From Nocardioides sp. Root140 (lineage in GTDB: Bacteria; Actinomycetota; Actinomycetes; Propionibacteriales; Nocardioidaceae), in NCBI RefSeq assembly GCF_001426745.1, contig NZ_LMFI01000010.1:1412652-1476651 (forward strand): a stretch of DNA of 64,000 nucleotides, given 5' to 3'. How positions within the stretch are numbered: position 1 is the first letter of the stretch; every line of letters starts with the position of its first letter. This document shows positions 1-9,226 of this stretch, piece by piece. The notes under the pieces are model-generated. The model was not told the DNA's origin and made no database searches. It saw only the letters and a list, made by a program, of their open reading frames with translations. The position numbers and the translations under genes are program-made.

Positions 1-1
1 A

Positions 2-79
2 CCGGTTCTCGAGTACGGCGTCGACGACGGCACGTTCGACCAGGTGCGGGCCTACCGAGTGAAGCGAGGAATGCGATGA
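2..79 (+). CDS. C-terminal end of an upstream gene (partial)
   Basis: An open frame enters from the left edge and ends at TGA 77-79, giving 25 residues that finish in RVKRGMR. Its stop overlaps the ATG of the next gene by 4 nt (ATGA), which suggests translational coupling. There is too little sequence to assign a family. Confidence 0.6.
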   Translation, partial: PVLEYGVDDGTFDQVRAYRVKRGMR

Positions 80-1827
80 AGTGGCGCAAGAAGGACGGCG
101 CGACCGTCGACCCGATCGAGCGGGACGTCGACCTGGCCTGGGAGCTGTTCGAGGCTCAGCCGACGCACCCCGAGATCGCCCGCCTCGCCTCGCGCGTGCT
201 GGCACAACAGCCGGGTCGCAACGGCACCCGAATCCTGCTCGCCCTTCACCTCAAGGAGTGCGGTGAGACTGACGAGGCCCGCAAGCTGCTGCTGCAGGTG
301 GCCGGTCAGCGCGACCGGTTCTTCGGTGACGTCGTCCGCAAGCTGCGCGACCTCGAGCAGTACGAGTGCAACTACGACGAGGCCCGCAAGTGGGCCGAGA
401 TCGCGCTCCGCGAGGACCAGGAGTCCTGGCTCGACGTGATGGAGCTCGGTGCCGCCACGGCGATGTCCGGGGACCTCGAGGCCGGCTGGCGGCTGCTCGA
501 CGAGGGCACCGCGATGTGCGGTCGCACCAACGCCGAGCTGCTGCCCGATGCCTTGGTCAAGCGCGCGATCAACCTGTTGCAGAGCTGGGCACCGCCGGAG
601 CGCTTCATCCCGGCCGCCGAAGAGGCGATCCGGGCAGACGCGTCCTCCGAGTTCATCGGCGGACCGCTGGCCTGGTCCTATGTGCACGAGGGGCGCTTCG
701 ACGAAGCCGAGGAACTCTCCCTGCGTCTGCTCCGCGCCGATCCGATGGACGGCGTGGCCGAGAGCGTGCTCACCCTGATCCGTAAGTGGCGCGCCATCGT
801 CGACAAGGGTGAGGTCACGCTCGCCGAGATCCACGCGTCCGGCGTGATCGACATGGCCTGGACCCAGATGCGCGACCAGCTGCTCGGCACCGACATCGAC
901 TCTTCGTTGGCAGCGCTCGATCCGGTGCTGCCCGCCGAACTCGCCGCCGCACTGCGCCCGCCTCTCGACGAGCAGGGCGCTCGCGAGTCCGCGGGCGAAC
1001 GCGAGATCGCCGCCTGGCACGACGGCCAGGAGCCGGGCACCGGCGCATTGTGGGGAGTCGAGGGCGACTTCCGGCTGATGTCGAGCGCTGAGATCGACGC
1101 GATGGACGAAGCCATCGAGGCGGACCCCGAGGCCTGGCCGCAGTGGCAGGCTGATGAGATCGCCGAGTACTTCTCGCAGGTGATGACCGACGACAACGGC
1201 GGCTACCTGATCGCGACCATCGACAGCGTCGTGGTCCGCCGTGCCGGTGTCGACGACGTCACGGTCGCACCCAAGCTGGCCGACTGGTTCTGGGATCGCG
1301 TTGCAGCCTTCGGTGGCCGTGACCCGCGGCCGCTGGCTCGACCCGAGGCGGGACCGTCCACGGAGGAGCCCGTGGACGACGTGGAACCGACGGCTCCCCC
1401 GCTCGACCCGAGCCCGGAGGTGCTGGCCGAGCTCGACCGGCTCAACGCCGCCTGCCTGGCCGCGCCGAGTGCCGTCGAGCCCCAGGTGGAGCTGTGGAAG
1501 GCAGTGTCGGCACTTGACCGCTGGGTGTTCATCAACCGCGGTACGCCGGAACAGCCGCGGCCCTACGCACTCACGTCACCGGACGGCCCGATGCTGGCCG
1601 TCTTCAGCAGCGCCACCCGGGCACAGGTCGCCGCCGACTCCGGCGGTCTGGTTGCCGAGGGCGCCTCCGTCCCCCTGCTCGCCGTACCCCTGCCCGCAGC
1701 GCTCGACTGGGCGATGTCGTTCGGCCAGAGTGGCGTCGTCGGGGTGACCATCGACCACCCGCAGATCGGCGCCTGGTGTCCCATGCCGAACCTGGCTCCC
1801 CTGCGTCAGATGCGCGAGCAGCCGTAG
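76..1827 (+). CDS. tetratricopeptide-repeat-like hypothetical protein
   Basis: 583 residues, soluble, with no signal peptide or membrane segment. The first ~240 residues are helical repeats of TPR character, for example CGETDEARKLLLQVAGQ, YDEARKWAEIALREDQES and GRFDEAEELSLRLLRADP. The remainder contains an acidic stretch and a Pro-rich linker near residue 435 before a C-terminal domain of ~140 residues that I do not recognise. The ATG overlaps the stop of the preceding frame (ATGA), so the start is well supported. Function unknown; TPR regions usually mediate protein-protein contacts. Confidence 0.75.
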   Translation: MKWRKKDGATVDPIERDVDLAWELFEAQPTHPEIARLASRVLAQQPGRNGTRILLALHLKECGETDEARKLLLQVAGQRDRFFGDVVRKLRDLEQYECNYDEARKWAEIALREDQESWLDVMELGAATAMSGDLEAGWRLLDEGTAMCGRTNAELLPDALVKRAINLLQSWAPPERFIPAAEEAIRADASSEFIGGPLAWSYVHEGRFDEAEELSLRLLRADPMDGVAESVLTLIRKWRAIVDKGEVTLAEIHASGVIDMAWTQMRDQLLGTDIDSSLAALDPVLPAELAAALRPPLDEQGARESAGEREIAAWHDGQEPGTGALWGVEGDFRLMSSAEIDAMDEAIEADPEAWPQWQADEIAEYFSQVMTDDNGGYLIATIDSVVVRRAGVDDVTVAPKLADWFWDRVAAFGGRDPRPLARPEAGPSTEEPVDDVEPTAPPLDPSPEVLAELDRLNAACLAAPSAVEPQVELWKAVSALDRWVFINRGTPEQPRPYALTSPDGPMLAVFSSATRAQVAADSGGLVAEGASVPLLAVPLPAALDWAMSFGQSGVVGVTIDHPQIGAWCPMPNLAPLRQMREQP

Positions 1828-1925
1828 GCGAGGCGTGATCGGCGCTGGCCCGGCTTCCGAGCTGGCCGCGGCCGAGCGCACGTCATTGAGGGGCACGACC
1901 CGGCGCCAGCCTCTAGCCTGACCGC

Positions 1926-2786
1926 ATGGTGACCAAGATCAGGGCATCGGGGCTCGAGGCGTTGGAGTTGTCCTCCCTGCTGCTGCAACGTCGCAGGTTG
2001 GCCGACCCGGACGGCGGGCTCTGGGAGGCCGCCGACGTGCAGTGGTGGTGGCGCAAGCCGAGCCGCTCCGATGACGTCGAGAGGCCGTTCTGGCTCGATG
2101 ACGACGGCCCGGTCGCCGGCGTGCTGATCTCGGCCGACGGTGACGGCTGCCAGATCGACCCGATCGTGGTGCCGGGCGCTCTCCCGATCGAAACCGTCTT
2201 CGCGGCGGCTCTCGAGATCGGGCAGGCCCACGCACCGGGCGGATTCGAGATCCCGGTCGACGATCACGACACGGCGTTGCGCCGGTTGGTCGCGGACGCC
2301 GGGCTCACCGCGGGATACACCGACAGCACGGCTTGGCTCCGCGCCGACGAGCGCGGAGAGGTCAGGGCTCCGGCCGATGGCTTCACCGTCGTCGACCGCA
2401 GCCAACGCACGGAGGCTCAGCATCCGTTGCTCAAACGCGCCGGTGAAGGTGTCGTGCAGCGCCTGGGGCAGTGCACGCTCTACGACCCTGAGCTCGATCT
2501 CGCGGTCGAGAGCGCCGACGGTCAGACAGCGGGATATGCGTTGTTCTGGGCCGACCCGGCCACGTTGGTCGGGCTGGTCGAACCCGTGCGGGTCGAGGAC
2601 GACTTCCAGCGACGTGGGTTGGCCTCGACGCTGGTCACGGCGGGAGTCGCGCGACTGGCCGCTCGGGGCATGGAGCGGATCAAGATCTCGTTCGGGTCCG
2701 AGGCCGCTGGGGCAACCTACCGGGGCGTCGGGTTTGTTCCGACCTCGACGACCACGTGGTACGGCGACACGTCGGCCACGCCCTGA
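1926..2786 (+). CDS. GNAT family N-acetyltransferase
   Basis: 286 residues. The C-terminal half carries a GNAT fold with the acetyl-CoA binding motif A at about residues 218-232 (VRVEDDFQRRGLASTLV) and a motif B-like AAGATYRGVGF near the end. The N-terminal ~140 residues are divergent and may be a degenerate first GNAT domain. The family transfers acetyl groups from acetyl-CoA to amines; the substrate cannot be inferred. It stands alone, 98 bp after the TPR gene and convergent with the next gene. Confidence 0.8.
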   Translation: MVTKIRASGLEALELSSLLLQRRRLADPDGGLWEAADVQWWWRKPSRSDDVERPFWLDDDGPVAGVLISADGDGCQIDPIVVPGALPIETVFAAALEIGQAHAPGGFEIPVDDHDTALRRLVADAGLTAGYTDSTAWLRADERGEVRAPADGFTVVDRSQRTEAQHPLLKRAGEGVVQRLGQCTLYDPELDLAVESADGQTAGYALFWADPATLVGLVEPVRVEDDFQRRGLASTLVTAGVARLAARGMERIKISFGSEAAGATYRGVGFVPTSTTTWYGDTSATP

Positions 2787-2815
2787 CCGATCGTCTCGAC
2801 GCCGGTTCCCTCGAA

Positions 2816-3244
2816 TCACGCCGTCCCGAGGGACGTGAACACTGACCAGACTCCGAGGGCGAACATCACGAAGAAGACCGCCAGGATCACGAGATACATC
2901 CGGCGCAGCTCCACCACCTTGCTCCGATCGGGGTTCCTCGGGTCGTACATGATCTGGAGGCGGTCTCCGCCTCGTGGATCACCGGAGGGATTGACCGCAG
3001 TGCCGGTCCGGTCCGTCTCGTTGGCATCCGAGAAGGCATAGGTCACGGTCGTCGTGGTGGTCTCCGAGCCGTCACCCTGCCGCGACTTCTCGGTCCTCCT
3101 GCCCGTCACGGTGGCCTCGGCACGGGACCACGTCCTGCGCCGCAGCTGGTGGCGGAGGTAGATGAGAAGCACGATCAGGAAGGGCGCCATCAGCATCACG
3201 CTGATCAACAAGCCGGCCCACTCCGGAAGGTCGTCGGATCCCAT
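2816..3244 (-). CDS. DUF3592-type membrane protein
   Basis: 142 residues with one transmembrane helix near the N-terminus (GLLISVMLMAPFLIVLLIYL) and one at the C-terminus (MYLVILAVFFVMFALGVW). Between them is a soluble beta-rich segment containing VTYAFSD and IMYDPRNPDRSKVV, the pattern of DUF3592. The ATG at 3244 is preferred over the upstream in-frame start at 3271 because GAAAGGAG lies 5-6 nt before it. Function unknown. Confidence 0.7.
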   Translation of the reverse strand: MGSDDLPEWAGLLISVMLMAPFLIVLLIYLRHQLRRRTWSRAEATVTGRRTEKSRQGDGSETTTTTVTYAFSDANETDRTGTAVNPSGDPRGGDRLQIMYDPRNPDRSKVVELRRMYLVILAVFFVMFALGVWSVFTSLGTA

Positions 3245-3353
3245 GTCCGCTCCTTTCGCCGCGTCGTCCAAGCGTAGGACGAAGATTGCAGGCCGGATCG
3301 CGCGGGCCGATCACCGCCACCTGTCCGGACGCCACGGGGATATGGTGTGCGGC

Positions 3354-3944
3354 ATGGCCGCCGAGCCGTCGTACACCATCGCGCCACTCAGCTCCGAGAC
3401 GTGGCCGGCCTTCGACGCGCTGGTCCAGCGACACAACGGCATCTTCGGCGGCTGCTGGTGCATCTGGTTCCACCCTGACGGGCCCGAGCGCGGCCAGGGC
3501 GCCGACGCCAACCGTGCACTGAAGAAGGCCTACGTCGAGCAGGGCAAGGCTCACGCCGCACTGGTGATGGACGGCGACGAAGCCATCGCGTGGGCCGAGT
3601 ACGGCACGCCCGTCGAGCTACCCACCCTGCACCACCGCAAGCAGTACGACGCCACCAAGACCACGGACCCCGACTATCGGATCACCTGCGTCTTCGTCGA
3701 CAAGCGGCACCGGCGCGCGGGAGTCACGGAACTGGCCATCACCGGCGCCCTCGACCTGATTGCGCAGGCCGGCGGCGGACTGGTGGAGAGCTATCCGCAC
3801 GATCTGACCAACCAGACCAAGAAGATGTCGTCGTCGTTCCTCTACAACGGCACCCGTCGCCTCTATGAGCGGCTCGGGTTCACGTACGACCGGCCCAAGG
3901 GCCTGAAGAACTGTGTCATGGTGAAGACGGTGGGGCCTGCCTGA
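3354..3944 (+). CDS. GNAT family N-acetyltransferase
   Basis: About 196 residues. A GGCWCIWFH motif near residue 29 is typical of a GNAT subfamily, and the acetyl-CoA site region reads ITCVFVDKRHRRAGVTELAI, followed by a RLYERLGFTYDRP ending. The GxG loop normally seen in motif A is replaced by RAGV. The start is uncertain: ATG 3354 and ATG 3342 are both possible and neither has a strong ribosome site. The start region overlaps the 5' side of the divergent DUF3592 gene, so the two genes share ~110 bp of promoter DNA. Confidence 0.75.
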   Translation: MAAEPSYTIAPLSSETWPAFDALVQRHNGIFGGCWCIWFHPDGPERGQGADANRALKKAYVEQGKAHAALVMDGDEAIAWAEYGTPVELPTLHHRKQYDATKTTDPDYRITCVFVDKRHRRAGVTELAITGALDLIAQAGGGLVESYPHDLTNQTKKMSSSFLYNGTRRLYERLGFTYDRPKGLKNCVMVKTVGPA

Positions 3945-4022
3945 GGTCCAGCCGCACGAGGCAACACCGGACCCTACGATGTGCCACACATCGAGCATCG
4001 TCGAGCAGATCCGAAGGAACCC

Positions 4023-4412
4023 ATGTCCGAGAATGTGACGGCCGAGCTCATCCGGGCACTCGTCGACCACATGGGAGGTCCCGTCGTCGACTGGGACGGG
4101 TGGGAGTCGTTGGCGATGATCCTCGAGTTCCCCGGGGGCGAGTTCAACGAGGCGCACGGCTTTCTCTATTCGCCCGACGGCACCATCTCGGCCGTGGCCT
4201 CTGACTCCGGGGCGGTCAGGCCGGCGGTGGACGCCTACACGGACAGTCATTACCAACCGGGTGAGGCGCGGCCGGTGCAGGTGCTCGTGCAGTTCGACCG
4301 TGGGTCCGGCAAGTACACCGTGTCGATCGAGGACGCCGACGAGACGCGTTGGAAGATGACCCCGCGGAACCGCAACGAGTTCCGGGACGGACTCCGCCCC
4401 CGCTTCGACTGA
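4023..4412 (+). CDS. small acidic hypothetical protein
   Basis: 129 residues, soluble and acidic, with no signal peptide. The sequence VQVLVQFDRGSGKYTVSIED and the C-terminal RNRNEFRDGLRPRFD recall small immunity-type proteins of polymorphic toxin systems (DUF600-like), but no partner toxin is adjacent, so this is only a suggestion. ATG 4023 is chosen because AAGGA lies just before it; an upstream in-frame ATG at 3981 has no ribosome site. Confidence 0.65.
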   Translation: MSENVTAELIRALVDHMGGPVVDWDGWESLAMILEFPGGEFNEAHGFLYSPDGTISAVASDSGAVRPAVDAYTDSHYQPGEARPVQVLVQFDRGSGKYTVSIEDADETRWKMTPRNRNEFRDGLRPRFD

Positions 4413-4554
4413 CGCAGGCACCGAGACCGCCTGACCTCGGGCGTGACGGACGTTCGCGACGAGGTCAGCGGCGATGGCCGATTCACTGTCCGTGCGGAGT
4501 GCGCCTGCCTCGCCCGGCCACGACGAGCGTGACCGGGCGAGCTGATTGCGACGC

Positions 4555-4881
4555 TCAGGGCGTGCCGGACGGCTCGCTGACCAGGAAGCCGGAGTGACCG
4601 TTGCATGAGTCGCCCGGCTGGAAGCCCGAAGCCTTGCGCTCGGCGGGGGTCGCGCCGAACGCTTCCCTGGAGTGGCCCCAGTTCTGCACGTTGCCCGGAC
4701 CAGCGGGCTCGCCCTCGCCGCCGTCGGCGAGGCCGGAGAAGGTGCAGATGGAGTTGGCGTGGGCCGGACCCTGGGTGGCGCCGCCGTTGCCGGTGACCTC
4801 GCCCGCCGTCGCGGGTCCGGTGGAGAGGAGCAGGGCCGCGCCCATGGCTGCGGTCGTGACAAGAATTCGGCTGGTACGCAT
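4555..4881 (-). CDS. small secreted protein
   Basis: 108 residues beginning with a Sec signal peptide (MRTSRILVTTAAMGAALLLS, cleavage probably after TGPATAG). The mature part is Gly-rich with two cysteines (SICTFSG and GDSCNGHSG) that could form a disulfide. ATG 4881 is preceded by GGGAAAGG. No family recognised; probably exported to the cell surface or medium. Confidence 0.65.
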   Translation of the reverse strand: MRTSRILVTTAAMGAALLLSTGPATAGEVTGNGGATQGPAHANSICTFSGLADGGEGEPAGPGNVQNWGHSREAFGATPAERKASGFQPGDSCNGHSGFLVSEPSGTP

Positions 4882-5032
4882 GAGTTGCCTTTCCCTAGAC
4901 CGAGAGGGCGCCACATGGGAGCGCGGAGCCCGCCTAGGCCAGCGAACCACCGGCCGAGGGCGCTGCGCATGCCCAATATGCGGGAGACGGGGCACCCTCA
5001 GTTCGGCCCCGCAGGTTGGTGCGAGCGGGCGC

Positions 5033-5632
5033 CTAGTCGTGTTCGAGGGACGGCTCGTCGGGCGTCTGCGTGGTGAAGCCCGCGTTGATCCGGTTGAGTG
5101 CCTTGACGCAGGCCGCCATGATCAGCACGAGCACGGCGGCGACGCCGAGGAACCACAGCGGCGGCAGCGCCAGCCAGCCGGCCTCGCCCCAGGTGCGGTG
5201 GCCGTCCTCACTCTCGAGGCCGACCAGGTCACCGTCGACGAAGATGCCGCCGACCACCTCGTCCTCGAGCGACTGGCCCGAGTGGCGGGCGATCTTCAGC
5301 TTGATTCCGTCGCGGTCGCCGTTCTCGGTCTCGAAGTGGTGGGTCTTCGACTTGGTCTTGCCATAACGACTGATCGTCGCCGAGTCGAACGTGCCGGGCC
5401 GGATCTCGAGGCACTCGCTGGTCGCCTTGCCCGCGCATTCGGGCAGGCTGCGCAACTCTTTCCGTTCGTTGTCGATGGTGAAGAACCAGCCGAGCACAAG
5501 GCCCAGGAAGCTGAGCACCAACAGCAGGGCCAGGCCCAGCCGGAGGTTGTGCTTGGCCTGCGACATGCCCTCGGGCGCCGCCCATGAAGAAGAATCCATG
5601 ATGCGCACAATGTCCATCTTGTTCGGGTCCAA
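5033..5632 (-). CDS. hypothetical membrane protein with two TM helices
   Basis: Up to 199 residues. It has an N-terminal TM helix (LGLALLLVLSFLGLVLGWFF), a ~95-residue extracytoplasmic loop with two cysteines (LPECAGKATSECLEI), and a second TM (LPPLWFLGVAAVLVLIMAAC) with a cytoplasmic tail. Several in-frame starts exist (5632, 5617, 5599, 5566) and none has a convincing ribosome site, so the N-terminus is uncertain. No family recognised. Confidence 0.6.
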   Translation of the reverse strand: MDPNKMDIVRIMDSSSWAAPEGMSQAKHNLRLGLALLLVLSFLGLVLGWFFTIDNERKELRSLPECAGKATSECLEIRPGTFDSATISRYGKTKSKTHHFETENGDRDGIKLKIARHSGQSLEDEVVGGIFVDGDLVGLESEDGHRTWGEAGWLALPPLWFLGVAAVLVLIMAACVKALNRINAGFTTQTPDEPSLEHD

Positions 5633-5653
5633 ACGTGCTCGATTCGCGACGTC

Positions 5654-7135
5654 CTACTGCGTGGCGGCGTCGAGCCACGCATCGGCGTAGGCGACGTTCA
5701 CTTCCTTGATGCGGTCAGCCAGGTGCGGGAACTCCGCTGCCCAGTCGAACGGCAACCACTGACCGTGGCGCCACACCAGGGGGTGCGGGCTGATGTGGTC
5801 ACGGCCCCACGTGATCGCTTCGCGCGCGGCCTTGAGGATCGCGAGCATTCCGTCCTCGTCGCGACTGCCCGTCATCACGAACCGGAGCCGCGAGAGCGCG
5901 GCCACCACGAGGTCCCCGTTGGGGACCAGGGTGTGGATTTCCGGCCAGGTGATGGGCAGGCGCGAGCTTTCGATGATCGTGGCGCGGACCTTGGGGTCCA
6001 CCAGTACGGCGGCCGCGAGGTCGGCGTGGCTGATCCAGCAGGTGCCGTCGCGCGCGACGTGCTTGCCGACCTCGGCCTTCGCGACTCCGGCCGCGATGAG
6101 CTGAGCGAAGGTCACCTGCTCCTGGTCCTCCCAGAGCACCATGTCGTCCTCGGTGACGGCCTCGTACGTCGCGAAGGCGATCCGGCGATCGACACCGACG
6201 AAGAGCTCTCCGCCGACGTGTTCGACCCAAGGACGGGCACTGGCTTCGGGTGTGGTCTCCGCGATCAGGGCGAGCTGCTGGGCGTCGTACACGTGCAGCT
6301 GCAGATGGCGCTCGATGTCACCCAGCGCCGGCATCTGCCGCTGCCTCCACGCGCGGTCCGGTGCCTCGCTGCGCACCAGCGAGGCGATGGCACGGATCGG
6401 CTCGTCGAGGAGCTCTGGCCTCGTGGCGCGGAGCGCAGGGCCGACCACGTCCTGCCATCTCTCGAGCGGAGCGGTGGGCTCCAGGTCGGCGGTCGCCCCT
6501 TCTGCGTCACGGACGAGGGCCAGCACCGCCTCCAGCATCTCGGCCGGCACCTGTTCCGGCCGACGACCTCCGAGACCGCTCCAGGTCTCGCGCCGGTTCG
6601 TGTAGTACAGGACGGCCTTGTCGAGTTCGGCCAGGTGGACGCCCTCCTCGGCCCGCGCCTCGTCGGCCCAGTACTCCCGCACGTTCCTCCAGTCGGCCGC
6701 GACCTGCACCCGACCCTCGAGCGCCTCGAAGAGGCGGCCCTTCCCGATCAGTGTCGGATCACCGCCGTGGGCGATCAGGCTCTGCAGCTGGTACGACGTG
6801 AGGCCCTGCGCGGCGACGTACGCCTCGACCTGTTGGTCGGTGCCGAGCAGCACCACGTCGATCGCGCGGGCGGACTCCTTCTTGTTCGGCTTGCCGTTGC
6901 GGTCTTCTCGACCGGCGTGCTCGGCCAGGGGTTGCAGCACGCACCACAGGATCAGGTGACGGGCGAGACTGGTGCGGAGGACGGCGAGGTGCTGCTCGGT
7001 CAGCGCGAAGTGGAACTCACGGATGTCATGGCCGCGGTTGAAGTCGACGCCCATCTTCAGCTGGAGTTGGTCGCCTTCGCGGATGACCTTGGGGATCCAG
7101 CCTTGCGCCTCGACGGCGTACACGACCTCGCTCAT
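5654..7135 (-). CDS. hypothetical protein, ~493 residues
   Basis: A large soluble protein with no signal peptide, TM helix or recognised motif. Codon use and a long uninterrupted frame on the minus strand support it over the long opposing frames. The start is placed at ATG 7135 (MSEVVYAVEAQGWIP), since the upstream in-frame start at 7171 would run into the neighbouring SDR gene. I do not recognise the family. Confidence 0.65.
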   Translation of the reverse strand: MSEVVYAVEAQGWIPKVIREGDQLQLKMGVDFNRGHDIREFHFALTEQHLAVLRTSLARHLILWCVLQPLAEHAGREDRNGKPNKKESARAIDVVLLGTDQQVEAYVAAQGLTSYQLQSLIAHGGDPTLIGKGRLFEALEGRVQVAADWRNVREYWADEARAEEGVHLAELDKAVLYYTNRRETWSGLGGRRPEQVPAEMLEAVLALVRDAEGATADLEPTAPLERWQDVVGPALRATRPELLDEPIRAIASLVRSEAPDRAWRQRQMPALGDIERHLQLHVYDAQQLALIAETTPEASARPWVEHVGGELFVGVDRRIAFATYEAVTEDDMVLWEDQEQVTFAQLIAAGVAKAEVGKHVARDGTCWISHADLAAAVLVDPKVRATIIESSRLPITWPEIHTLVPNGDLVVAALSRLRFVMTGSRDEDGMLAILKAAREAITWGRDHISPHPLVWRHGQWLPFDWAAEFPHLADRIKEVNVAYADAWLDAATQ

Positions 7136-7167
7136 GGGACCAGTCTGGTTGATCGGAGCCCGGCCTC

Positions 7168-7902
7168 TCACCAGGCAACGGCTCCGTGGTGGTCGATGAA
7201 GGTGCCGGACTCGGCATTGTCGGGGAGGGTCGCGGCATGCGCGACCACCAGCGAGGCCTCAGCTGGCGTGAGCGGCGCCTGTTCCATGTTGGCGGGAGTG
7301 AGGTCGGTCTGGACGAATCCCGGGCAGACCGAGGTCACCTTGATCGGGGTCTCGGCAAGCCTCTTGGCCAGCGCGATGGTGACGCTGTTGAGGGCCGCCT
7401 TCGATGCTTGGTAGGCCGGGACAACCACTTCATAGAACGGCGAGCCCGGGTCAGTCTGGTCACTCAGCGAGCCCATGGTGCTCGAAACGTTGACGATGCG
7501 GCCCATCGGGCTACGGCGTAGGAGCGGGAGGAACGCCTCGGTCACGGCGACGGCTCCGAACACGTTGGTGGTGAAGGTGGTCAGGAACAGTTCGGGATTG
7601 GCGAACTCGTGCGCCTCGTCGTCGGTGGCCTCGGGCAGGATGCCGGCGTTGTTGACCAACACGTCGAGTCGTCCGTGCACGGCGGTCATGGTGGCAACGG
7701 CCGATGCGATGGAGTCGTGCGAGGTGACGTCGAGCTGGATTCCACGGACGTCGAGGCCTTCGCTTCGCAGCGACCGAGCCTCCTCCTCGGCTCTGCCTGC
7801 GTCCCGGGCCGCAAGCAGCACACAGGTGCCGTTCTTGGCCAAGGTCCTGACAGTGGCGAGGCCCAGACCGCGGCTGGCGCCGGTTACGAGGGCGATCGTC
7901 AT
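7168..7902 (-). CDS. short-chain dehydrogenase/reductase (SDR)
   Basis: 244 residues, a classical SDR. The NAD(P)-binding TGASRGLG lies at residues 7-14, NNAG at about 87, a conserved Ser in VNVSSTMGS, and the catalytic YQASK. It is a cytosolic NAD(P)H-dependent oxidoreductase of unknown substrate. The HxlR regulator gene lies 152 bp upstream on the same strand, with another SDR divergent beyond it, so the three may form one redox-responsive group. Confidence 0.85.
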   Translation of the reverse strand: MTIALVTGASRGLGLATVRTLAKNGTCVLLAARDAGRAEEEARSLRSEGLDVRGIQLDVTSHDSIASAVATMTAVHGRLDVLVNNAGILPEATDDEAHEFANPELFLTTFTTNVFGAVAVTEAFLPLLRRSPMGRIVNVSSTMGSLSDQTDPGSPFYEVVVPAYQASKAALNSVTIALAKRLAETPIKVTSVCPGFVQTDLTPANMEQAPLTPAEASLVVAHAATLPDNAESGTFIDHHGAVAW

Positions 7903-8054
7903 GAGAGTTCTCCATCCCTGGATGGTGTGGCCGTCTCGAATGCCGAAAGGGCCGTGGAGTCCTCAGTCAACGCGGGCGGACGTCGAAGTGCTGGCGAGAA
8001 TCGGACTCCGCGTCGAGGCCCTGACAAACAGCTCTCCGGCGGCGTCGATCGCGA

Positions 8055-8459
8055 TCAGCGACGATCCGGCTCCATCGCTGCCACTGCGTTCGCCGCCTGG
8101 ATCTCCGGAACGTGCTCCTCGGCCCAGAGCCGTACGGCGCGCAGCGGCTCCAACAGCGAGCGGCCGAGCACGGTGAGCTCGTACTCGACGCGAGGCGGGT
8201 TCTCCTCGAAGTCGGTGCGAGCAATGAGCCCGTCTCGCTCCAGGGTGCGCAGTGTCTCGGTCAGGACCTTTGGGGTGATGCCCTGGATGTGCGTCTTGAT
8301 CTGGACGAAGCGCAACGGCTGGTGCTCGAGCGCGTTGAGCACGAAGACCGTCCATCGGGCGCCGATGCGGTGCAGGACGACACGGGAGGGACAGGTGCGA
8401 GACATCACGTTGTAGCCCACCGACGTTCTCCAGTTCCCTTGCAGTAACTCGGTATCCAA
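8055..8459 (-). CDS. HxlR family transcriptional regulator
   Basis: 134 residues. The winged helix-turn-helix pattern of HxlR/MarR-like regulators is clear: CPSRVVLHRIGARWTVFVL, then LRFVQIKTHIQGITPKVLT, then LRTLERDGLIART and VEYELTVLGRSLLEPL. An N-terminal cysteine (CPSR) is typical of HxlR proteins that sense electrophiles or aldehydes. It is divergent from the SDR gene at 8477; only 17 bp separate the two starts, so binding there would control both. Confidence 0.85.
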   Translation of the reverse strand: MDTELLQGNWRTSVGYNVMSRTCPSRVVLHRIGARWTVFVLNALEHQPLRFVQIKTHIQGITPKVLTETLRTLERDGLIARTDFEENPPRVEYELTVLGRSLLEPLRAVRLWAEEHVPEIQAANAVAAMEPDRR

Positions 8460-8476
8460 AGCATACCGTCACGGTC

Positions 8477-9151
8477 ATGACTCAACGAGAACTGGACGGA
8501 CAGACACTCTTCGTGATCGGCGGCGGACGGGGCATCGGCGCGGCCATTGCAACGCGGGCGCGACAAGTTGGCATGGTGGTGACGGTGGGCGCTCGCGATC
8601 CACTGGCGATCGACGGCGCCGTACGCCTCGACCTCACGGACGAGGCGACGATCGCCGCAGCCTCCGCGCAGATCGGTGCCGTCGACCATGTCGTCACCCT
8701 CGGCTCCCTCCCCCACGATGCTCCGGTCGCCGGGCTCGACCGCGACCGGATGGTCGCCGCGTTCGAGGCGAAGGTGATCGGTCCGATCCTCGTCGCGAAG
8801 CACTTCGAGATCCGTCAGTCGATGACGCTCTTCGCCGGCGTCGTCGGCTGGCGGCCAGGACCCGGGTCGATCGTCAAGGGGATCACGAACGGAGCGGTCG
8901 ACTACGCCGTCCGCCACCTCGCCGCGAACCTCGCGCCCGTGCGGGTCAACGCGATCGCGCCAGGCATCATCGACAGCGGCGCGTGGGACGCCAAGGGAGA
9001 AGCGAAGCCGGCTTTCCTCACGGGGGCGGCCGGCCAGACCCTTGTCGGCCGACACGGCGAGCTGGACGACGTCGTCGATGCGGCGCTGTGGCTCATCCGC
9101 TCGCCGTACGTCGACGGCGAGACGATCCACGTCGACGGCGGCCGACGCTGA
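8477..9151 (+). CDS. SDR-family protein lacking the usual catalytic Tyr
   Basis: 224 residues. The dinucleotide site GGGRGIG (residues 15-21) and the SDR C-terminus (VNAIAPGIIDS, VDGETIHVDGG) are intact. At the place of the YxxxK motif the sequence is WRPGPGSIVKG, so the Lys is present but the Tyr is not, and the preceding Ser is also unclear. It is therefore an atypical SDR, either with altered chemistry or non-catalytic. Divergent from hxlR, which probably regulates it. Confidence 0.8.
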   Translation: MTQRELDGQTLFVIGGGRGIGAAIATRARQVGMVVTVGARDPLAIDGAVRLDLTDEATIAAASAQIGAVDHVVTLGSLPHDAPVAGLDRDRMVAAFEAKVIGPILVAKHFEIRQSMTLFAGVVGWRPGPGSIVKGITNGAVDYAVRHLAANLAPVRVNAIAPGIIDSGAWDAKGEAKPAFLTGAAGQTLVGRHGELDDVVDAALWLIRSPYVDGETIHVDGGRR

Positions 9152-9226
9152 CGCGACTCTTCAGCCAGACCTCAATGTTGGGGCAGAGTCTTGCGCTCGG
9201 TCGCCCTGCCACGTGACTGTAGCCAG

